Source of the DNA: Mesocentrotus franciscanus | Taxonomy: Eukaryota; Echinodermata; Echinoidea; Camarodonta; Strongylocentrotidae | Direction: 5' to 3' | Assembly (NCBI GenBank): GCA_037976565.1 | Contig: CP137667.1 | Span: forward strand, 1,872,390 to 1,936,389 | Length of the DNA: 64,000 nucleotides | Part shown: in pieces, positions 61,101 to 64,000 of the stretch | How positions within the stretch are numbered: the first letter of the stretch is position 1 | Layout: the number at the start of each line of letters is the position of its first letter | The notes under the pieces: model-generated | What the model was told of the DNA's origin: nothing | The model's input: the letters and a program-made list of their open reading frames with translations, nothing else | Databases searched by the model: none | Translations under genes and position numbers: made by a program

Positions 61101-62176
61101 CGTAAATTTCACAAATTGACATATCTTGACATATAAACATAATGCAAAACATGCGGTGATCATAGATTCCATGAAAATGATAGAATAGAAACATGTTTAA
61201 ACGATAAATACTGTTGTTTATAGTAAATTTTGAAAAGGAGGAGAAATAGGGGGAAAGAGGAGAAGAATTAAAAGAAGATGCATTAGGAGTAATAACAGAT
61301 GAAGAAGACAAAAAGAAGGAGGAGGAGAAGAATGATGATTAGAACAAGATTAACAAACCAGTCCGTATAGCCATGAACGCCATGCTGGTATTTGGTTGGT
61401 TGGTACTTGTTGCTAAAAACGAAATTGTAATCATCTGCATTCTGGCATTGGTTTCCGTCGTAATGGGCATCGAAACTAGTGTCTCCTGCCGGTTGAATAA
61501 TTCTGTCGCAGAGATGATCTGATAAAATATTATGATTACAGTATTTAGTGATTTTTACTCCAAACAGAATTGGGGCAATGTTAACGACGCTGTGGACGGA
61601 TTTATGACACTTGCGCAAAACTGCACCAATTACTCCCCAATATTTTCTAACACTAATCGAATTAAGCCCTGGGCTAAAAGTAAAACAAAACATAACCCTA
61701 AACCTTGCCCTAGACCTAACCAAATACCCAAATGCCACCCTGACACTTACCCTTTACTTTTGCTTTAAGCCAGTAGCAGATGCATCGCGAAACAAAAATC
61801 CTGATTTAAAAACCAACTTTTGTTTGTGACACGTACGCATGTGCATATATATATATATATATATTATTCACTCATGGACAAAGCCGAAAATAGAGGCATA
61901 GCCTATTTAAAGTTTACTGAGAGTTACCTCGGCATGAGCAGGCCGTTAACAGTAGGATTGAGGAAATTTCTCTGCATCTAATGCCTTGTACTAAGCACAT
62001 CTTTAAATGAAATTTAGAATGTTGAAATACTAACCTAAAAATCCTTGTAGAATAGTTTTTACCTTTTTTCTCCCATTGCATTCCAGCTCTAGATCACATG
62101 ACTCAGGTTCAAGTGCAAAACACTTTTCAGGATGTACTTGACGGTATAGAATTTTTTCCTCCTCTTCCTGAATTTT
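41350..62176 (-). CDS. UPA-DD-[linker]3-ZU5-UPA-DD intracellular signalling protein (5' end beyond right edge)
   Basis: Twenty-one exons, read from high to low coordinates, chain in compatible phase to about 830 codons: UPA1 C-terminal part, death domain 1, acidic linker, three copies of a 36+82+35-nt exon cassette, ZU5, UPA2, a Gln/Pro-rich linker, death domain 2, TAA at 41350-41352. ZU5-UPA-DD is the supramodule of UNC5 netrin receptors, PIDD and ankyrins, where the death domain recruits other DD proteins. No transmembrane exon is supported here, so a cytoplasmic protein or cytoplasmic tail is inferred. Two UPA-DD sets suggest fusion or internal duplication. An alternative is two tandem genes, with DD1 read through its donor to a stop at 60144; the good donor and phase match argue for one gene. 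No polyadenylation signal was found just below 41350. Confidence 0.8.
41645..41735. repeat. short minisatellite
   Basis: Diverged tandem copies of (GA)TGTCAGAGGTAA, in the intron just upstream of the DD2 exon. Confidence 0.6.
42283..42349 (-). CDS. death-domain gene exon: linker before DD2
   Basis: Acceptor TTTTGTTTCAG, donor CATGG|GTTATG (weak); phase 1 in, phase 2 out. Encodes SEAKIPNPFKELFDKKLGFL. It chains in frame only with the reading chosen for the 44.8-kb exon. Confidence 0.7.
42386..42760 (-). mobile_element. LINE 3' tail, reverse orientation
   Basis: On the minus strand it ends in (ATCAA)n, preceded by a stem-loop with GAGGGCTGC / GTAGCCCTC arms around 42565-42612. No RT motif. 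The layout parallels the 53-kb and 7.2-kb LINE ends. Confidence 0.45.
42761..44797. other. intron, nothing firm
   Basis: Long AT-rich intron. Open frames here lack splice sites and protein-like content. Confidence 0.4.
44798..44885 (-). CDS. death-domain gene exon: Gln/Pro-rich linker
   Basis: Acceptor CATCACTAG, donor CCAG|GTAATA; phase 0 in, phase 1 out, reading ETQFPHPHQQPFLFKIHQQQ. A second open frame (DTVSASPSAAISLQ...) gives a stop at the next junction, so the Gln-rich reading is preferred. Confidence 0.6.
45801..45938 (-). CDS. death-domain gene exon: UPA2, last part
   Basis: Acceptor GACTCTACAG, donor TTA|GTAGGA, phase 0 both sides, 46 codons. ASEIRHLTEHKVMFTVNTRG then NEVILHFIMKQ aligns with the UPA1 exon at 61407-61518 and with the beta-strand end of UPA domains. 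Confidence 0.78.
46256..46419 (-). repeat. intron segment with two inverted copies at 54.5 and 56.1 kb
   Basis: This 164-bp stretch between the last two UPA2 exons recurs in inverted orientation at 54533-54696 and about 56103-56262, inside the tandem linker cassettes. Identity is high by eye. Confidence 0.9.
46665..46778 (-). CDS. death-domain gene exon: UPA2, middle part
   Basis: Acceptor TTATGTTCAAG, donor ACG|GTAACA, phase 0 both sides, 114 nt. VQHGYMAPITGEQFLVKW, then SGGLRITCNESTP. The L-x-x-x-CN core matches LELECNGRKK in the UPA1 exon, which also has 114 nt and phases 0/0. Confidence 0.8.
47129..47656 (+). mobile_element. MITE family B, copy 5 (opposite orientation)
   Basis: TTAA at 47129-47132 and 47653-47656, termini AGGTACTATGTCCCATTTGCAGG and inverse of ...GCAAAAGGGACATAGTATCT. 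The family ORF is on the + strand here (47235-47465), truncated by a one-codon change near its C-terminus. Confidence 0.9.
47800..47975 (-). mobile_element. tRNA-derived SINE, reverse orientation
   Basis: Minus strand: GTGTCATAGTGGTAAAGTTG (box A-like), GGGGGTTTGAATCAC (box B), then a body matching the SINE at 51.05 kb (CACCCAGATGTAAATGGGTACCTGGC). Diverged. Confidence 0.55.
48104..48321 (-). CDS. death-domain gene exon: UPA2, first part
   Basis: Acceptor AGTTTTACAG, donor GAG|GTTGGT; phase 1 in, phase 0 out, 72 codons. RCVVRHRDLDVYMDHFSEFW resembles the UPA start (C-x-x-x-H ... F-x-x-F-W), then RVICTPYIPVSTPRNAKHVL and HVRNANIPKE. Confidence 0.8.
48735..49211 (-). CDS. death-domain gene exon: linker plus ZU5 domain
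   Basis: Acceptor TCATTTACAG, donor GTG|GTAAAG, phase 1 both sides, 477 nt. The first ~65 residues are an acidic linker (DEGQIIESVHHISS). Then ZU5: HGIEVRIPPNEAYRAKDVTV, ISCGLRMSPSDATFDIPVTV, MPHCGIFTRPEAAKVVTYY. The G-x-x-(V/L)-x-I-P ... C-G-L ... F-x-x-P-V-x-(V/L)-x-x-P-H-C pattern is diagnostic. Confidence 0.92.
49632..49666 (-). CDS. linker cassette exon c3
   Basis: 35 nt, acceptor CATTTTTAG, donor GAAG|GTAGGC; phase 2 in, phase 1 out. Reads FLSNEEHHEYE. Copies at 55119-55153 and 56689-56723 read SNDEHHEYE. Confidence 0.8.
50162..50243 (-). CDS. linker cassette exon b3
   Basis: 82 nt, acceptor TTCATTTCAG, donor ATAG|GTATAT; phase 1 in, phase 2 out. GEYIPHSVRARRRTFSTSKH then KPDRFHR: a basic, Ser/Thr-rich stretch. 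Copies at 55650-55731 and 57220-57301. Confidence 0.8.
50470..51049. other. intron, nothing firm
   Basis: Unique sequence between unit A and the SINE. Short tandem-like phrases (CAACAGACGAGAAC, ACAGGCGAACAG) recur near 50751-50930. Confidence 0.4.
51050..51335 (+). mobile_element. tRNA-derived SINE
   Basis: TGGTCGAGTGG (box A, 51057-51067) and GGTTCGAGTCC (box B, 51101-51111) with tRNA spacing, then a body TTTGGCAAGACATTGATCTA...CACCCAGGTG...AATGGGTACCTGGC and a 3' end TGCTATATAAGCACTGTAATTATTAT. The acceptor stem is not tRNA-like and the body continues far past a tRNA. Confidence 0.85.
51336..52639. other. intron, nothing firm
   Basis: (TTA)n near 51680-51698. A GC-richer patch at 52190-52530 has open frames on both strands, one starting LECSLSNVRRLANKALKEQ and ending in a stop at about 52358. 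I cannot tie it to splice sites or a known family. Confidence 0.35.
52640..53162 (+). mobile_element. LINE 3' end with (GAATT)n tail
   Basis: The frame to the TGA at 52909-52911 reads NNFPIIWNSIPPEISSCKSL then FKRNLKQHLISKY, the C-terminal end of a CR1/jockey-like RT ORF. The 3' UTR has a hairpin GGGAACTA ... AAGGCCATTTGGCCTT ... TAGTTCCC near 53001-53048, and the copy ends in GAATT repeats. Confidence 0.85.
53171..53709 (-). mobile_element. MITE family B, copy 6 (best preserved)
   Basis: TTAA on both sides (53171-53174, 53706-53709), termini AGATACTATGTCCC / GGGACATAGTACCT, intact minus-strand ORF at 53364-53603. It inserted directly after the LINE tail. Confidence 0.92.
53710..54392. other. 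intron, nothing firm
   Basis: No exon, RNA gene or repeat ends identified between the MITE and cassette unit B. Confidence 0.4.
54490..54525 (-). CDS. linker cassette exon a3
   Basis: 36 nt, acceptor ACTAACTAG, donor CGTT|GTAAGT, phase 1 both sides: EDEEEKGCFPKR. The acceptor's upstream part comes from the inverted intron piece, yet the AG and a branch-like CTAAC remain. Confidence 0.75.
55119..55153 (-). CDS. linker cassette exon c2
   Basis: 35-nt copy of exon c3 with E to D in SNDEHHEYE. Splice sites identical to c3, phase 2 in, 1 out. Confidence 0.75.
55650..55731 (-). CDS. linker cassette exon b2
   Basis: 82-nt copy of b3 (GEYIPRSVRARRRTF, ending FHK). The last exon base is A instead of G, giving donor ATAA|GTATAT, weaker than in b3. 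Confidence 0.72.
56058..56093 (-). CDS. linker cassette exon a2
   Basis: 36 nt, sequence and splice sites as a3. Joins c1 as G|AG (Glu) in frame. Confidence 0.75.
56689..56723 (-). CDS. linker cassette exon c1
   Basis: 35 nt, SNDEHHEYE, splice sites as c3. Confidence 0.75.
57220..57301 (-). CDS. linker cassette exon b1
   Basis: 82 nt, GEYILHSVRARRRTF ... FHK. Acceptor TTCAATTCAG and donor ATAA|GTATAT. Frame open as in b2 and b3. Confidence 0.72.
57530..57919 (-). mobile_element. MITE family C, copy 3 (with empty-site counterpart)
   Basis: TTAA at 57530-57533 and 57916-57919, inverted termini AAGATAAAGTTGAGTTCTGG / CCAGAACTCAACCTTCTCTT. Removing the element and one TTAA gives GACTTAAGTATTAGTAAACA, matching the uninterrupted junction at 55967-55986 with two differences. 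Confidence 0.95.
57916..58053. repeat. partial cassette unit D (ancestral edge)
   Basis: Matches the first ~135 bp of units B and C through exon a, then leaves them after CATCCTCTAG into unique sequence (AAACGTGCTGG). This is probably the original locus context of exon a. Confidence 0.85.
58014..58049 (-). CDS. linker cassette exon a1
   Basis: DEEEKGCFPKR, donor CGTT|GTAAGT. The acceptor is CTAGAG with two overlapping AGs. To join the phase-0 end of the 59918-60021 exon, the second AG (exon 58014-58047) is required, giving EAE-DEEEKG; the first AG suits phase 1 input. Confidence 0.7.
58077..58270. repeat. (AAT)n microsatellite
   Basis: Starts with (ACT)n and runs as ~20 perfect AAT units (58130-58190), then diverged ATA/ATG triplets. 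Poly-Asn and poly-Leu frames here are not genes. Confidence 0.95.
58271..59200. other. intron, nothing firm
   Basis: No exon or repeat ends identified. Confidence 0.4.
59201..59282 (-). CDS. possible extra exon of the death-domain gene
   Basis: Acceptor CTCATTTCAG, donor AAAT|GTCAGT; phase 0 in, phase 1 out, reading PFDETLKAPPPGYDPEQAFS. Splice sites and content are exon-like, but joining it to exon a1 makes TAG, so it is either not used with a1, alternative, or false. Confidence 0.35.
59692..59850. mobile_element. small MITE
   Basis: GGCCCCGTTTCAAAAAG at the left and an approximate inverse at the right (CTTACCAC...TTTTATGCAACAGGACCC), with several ACCA(T/C)TGATGGTAA-type internal palindromes. 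Common style in aquatic invertebrate genomes. Confidence 0.55.
59918..60021 (-). CDS. death-domain gene exon: acidic linker
   Basis: Acceptor CTTTATAAAG, donor GCGGAG|GTGAGT; phase 1 in, phase 0 out, 104 nt. KGPDNNVEDIFEEEFPGKKS then VGLHDYEAE. Only this frame is open and its input phase matches DD1. Confidence 0.75.
60188..60492 (-). CDS. death-domain gene exon: DD1
   Basis: Acceptor TCCATTTATAG, donor GCGG|GTAAGG; phase 2 in, phase 1 out, 305 nt. YYHLGLALGMSYQTLDSIQI, AAIFMIRYWKCFH and ADDHLREVWKSV fit helices 1-6 of a death domain. Reading past the donor gives a stop at 60144-60146, a possible retained-intron end. Confidence 0.8.
60830..60863 (-). CDS. death-domain gene exon: short linker before DD1
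   Basis: 34 nt, acceptor CTCAAGCCTAG, donor TTAG|GTAAAT; phase 1 in, phase 2 out: EIVPGPNTDL. Its phases fit both neighbours exactly. Confidence 0.6.
61407..61518 (-). CDS. death-domain gene exon: UPA1, last part
   Basis: Acceptor ATTTTATCAG, donor ACAA|GTACCA; phase 0 in, phase 1 out. IISATELFNRQETLVSMPIT then ETNARMQMITISFLAT. Aligns with UPA2 ASEIRHLTEHKVMFTVNT...TNEVILHF. Another open frame reading into a poly-Leu stretch is the polypyrimidine intron, not a membrane segment. Confidence 0.65.
62063..62176 (-). CDS. death-domain gene exon: UPA1, middle part
   Basis: Acceptor TTTATAAACAG, donor AAAG|GTAAAA, phase 0 both sides, 114 nt: KIQEEEEKILYRQVHPEK then ESCDLELECNGRKK. Same length and phases as the UPA2 exon at 46665-46778. 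The preceding exons (UPA1 start, any ZU5) are not found up to 64000. Confidence 0.68.
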
Positions 62177-62363
62177 CTGTTTATAAAAAAACATACACAA
62201 AAACAGGAACAGCACATTTTATAAATGTAATGATTGAAATACATATAGTTATAATGAAATTTTGTACCTACTACGATTGGTTGAATTAAATTAAAGTGCG
62301 TTGCATTTGATGGAAATCTGTTAAACAGTTCTAAAATATTTACTTCGAAATATTTCACATGTT

Positions 62364-62835
62364 TTATGCCTGGATTACATTTGGCCTGCGATTAGTCTAC
62401 AGAGCCCGTATCCTGCCCGTATCCCCTTTTCCGTGCGGCCTCTGTGCGGAGGCAGGAGGCGGCCGTGAGATTTTCGTACGGATTCACGGGCTCCGCAGCC
62501 TTTACGATTTTGTTTCGCGAGAAGTTAAACAAATTTGAAAAAAATCGTAAGCCCGTAGCCCGTATACATGTCGTAGGTGGCATTGCACAATCCCCGCACG
62601 GGCATCGTCCGGAGGCCTCGCACTGATTGTACAGCAAACGTACGATTTTTCGGTGAACATGGGGGCAAAAAAAATCGTACAGAGATTGTAGACTCGTGGG
62701 GCATTCGCACGGCCATTGCACAGCTATCGCAAGGTTGCTGCTCGATGCCCGTGCAGTATCCATGATATTGAGCAGTCATCCCGCGGCAACCCCACAGCTC
62801 CCGCACCCTGGCCGTGCAGCCGCCTTGAGACGGGC
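62364..62835. mobile_element. family G element, left part
   Basis: Starts TTATGCCTGGATTACATTTG and follows the 13.3-kb copy for ~270 bp, then has a different GC-rich middle. No right terminus before 63.7 kb. Confidence 0.7.
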
Positions 62836-63278
62836 CAAACATTTTTCAGATGGGTATATATTGGTCATCTCCAGCAGTTCTTCATTATTCGTCTCGATTC
62901 TTCAGTGAAGTAAAAAAAAAAAAAAAAGTCAAAGCAGAAAAAGATTTTTTTTAATTTTCTGTATCAATCTTTTCAAGAAGTTGGATGTTTTTCATTACAG
63001 TATTCACCATTAGTCTTCAACTATTTTCTTCTTTTTCACTTTAATACATTTCTTTTATCTTTATAGCAAAATAATGAAAGATCAACACATAAATCGCATT
63101 TCGCATAGCACTTTTTTAGTCATCACAATATCACATCAGCACTTCTTCAAAAACAAGTAGTCATCATACATACAGTAGTTTTTAATCATGAGGAACATTT
63201 ACTTATGCAAAAGCAAAATATCCATCGTCTATACCCTGCGATAATATCCACTAAGATTCACTTTCACTGTACTACTTG
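62836..63278. other. unassigned
   Basis: AT-rich, A15 run near 62912. No feature recognised. Confidence 0.35.
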
Positions 63279-63511
63279 CAGGGGCAGATCCAGAATTTTG
63301 GAAAAGTGGGGGGGGGCACGGCACATATTTCAGAACATTTTCTGACATATGCAAAAAAAAAAAAAAAAAAATCATCACATATTTTGGGGTCTGTTTGTCC
63401 TAAATTCTCTGACAAGCAAAACAAAAAAAAGAAAAAAGGTTGTCAGTTCTATAAAAAAAAAAAAAAAGGTGGGGGCATGGGCCGGAAGTGTCCCCCTTAA
63501 ATCCGCCACTG
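63279..63511. mobile_element. hAT-like MITE
   Basis: Begins CAGGGGCAGATCCAGAATTTT and ends TTAAATCCGCCACTG (inverse CAGTGGCGGATTTAA), G-rich and A-rich interior (GGTGGGGGCATGGGCCGG). CAG...CTG ends are typical of hAT-derived MITEs. No clear target duplication. Confidence 0.6.
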
Positions 63512-63704
63512 CTATTTGTCACTGGTACTATCTATGGCTACACTGTCGATGTTCATGTTGATGACTGGGGTGGAGGCTGTTGAGCTGTTGCAACACAATG
63601 TATATCTTGAACTTCTAGATTTTATAATGTGCGATCGGTAAAAGTGTGAAGTTGTTTGTGATGATGTATATACATAGAGCTCCTCCTTATATACTGGGGA
63701 CTCG

Positions 63705-64000
63705 GACGCTCAAAAACGCCACAGCGGCTGTACGGTCACCGCGCCTTCTCCGCGCAACCATTGCACGGAAGCTGCACGGGCTCCGTACGATTTCCGTGCG
63801 GAGGCTGCGGAGACTGCACGGCTATTACATTCAAATTGAACGATTTCCGTACAATCTCCGAGCAGCCTCTGTAAGGATTTTGCCCCGGCCTGCCCCCGAG
63901 GGCCAATACAATAAATGGCACGATGCTCGTAGATAATGTAAACACAAACATCGTAGCCCGTAGCCTCCTACGATGTCTACGAAAAATCGTAGACTAATTT
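63705..64000. mobile_element. family G element, right part, cut by window end
   Basis: ACGCTCAAAAACGCCACAGC onward follows the 13.3-kb copy from about 13622 to CCTCCTACGATG...AAAATCGTAGAC. With 62364-62835 it may be one element split by an insertion. Confidence 0.7.

Noticed and set aside
61283..61400. Poly-Leu/Phe hydrophobic stretch that looks like a transmembrane helix in the death-domain gene
   Set aside because: It is a translation of a (CTC/TTC)n polypyrimidine intron tract. The frame that fits both neighbouring exons ends before it at a donor (61406).

Overview
This is an AT-rich metazoan nuclear window with long introns, canonical GT/AG splice sites and many MITEs, LINE tails and tRNA-derived SINEs. 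The gene families (a multi-Frizzled-CRD protein and a ZU5/UPA/death-domain protein) and the repeats fit a marine invertebrate deuterostome, most likely an echinoderm. That identity is inference from style and content; I cannot name a species.

Two multi-exon genes converge. On the + strand (6.2-20.5 kb), thirteen exons join in frame into the 3' part of a predicted secreted protein: FZ1 - FZ2 - FN3 - FZ3 - Ig - FZ4 - Thr/Pro linker - a two-fold Cys module, then stop and AATAAA. Each FZ domain keeps ten cysteines. No membrane segment is seen, so an extracellular Wnt-binding role (sFRP-like) is the natural inference. The 5' end and signal peptide lie outside the window or were not found. FZ2 carries an apparent 1-bp frameshift.

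On the - strand (62.2 down to 41.35 kb), about 21 exons join in frame into the C-terminal part of an intracellular protein: UPA(1, partial) - death domain(1) - acidic linker - three tandem copies of a three-exon, 51-codon module - ZU5 - UPA(2) - death domain(2) - stop. It looks like two ZU5-UPA-DD modules fused head to tail, of the UNC5/PIDD/ankyrin type, with a recently triplicated linker cassette. The 5' end lies beyond the right edge.

Between the genes (20.7-41.3 kb) are a purine-rich tract, decayed LINE sequence, MITEs and a ~12.9-kb satellite of ~80-bp monomers (27.3-40.25 kb, roughly 155 copies) with higher-order structure. A 415-bp insert in the satellite is a copy of sequence at 17.4 kb. 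Next to it is a MITE-like element with nuclear-receptor DR1-like repeats.

At least five MITE families flanked by TTAA are present. One of them (57.5-57.9 kb) has an empty-site counterpart inside the window, which shows the TTAA duplication directly.
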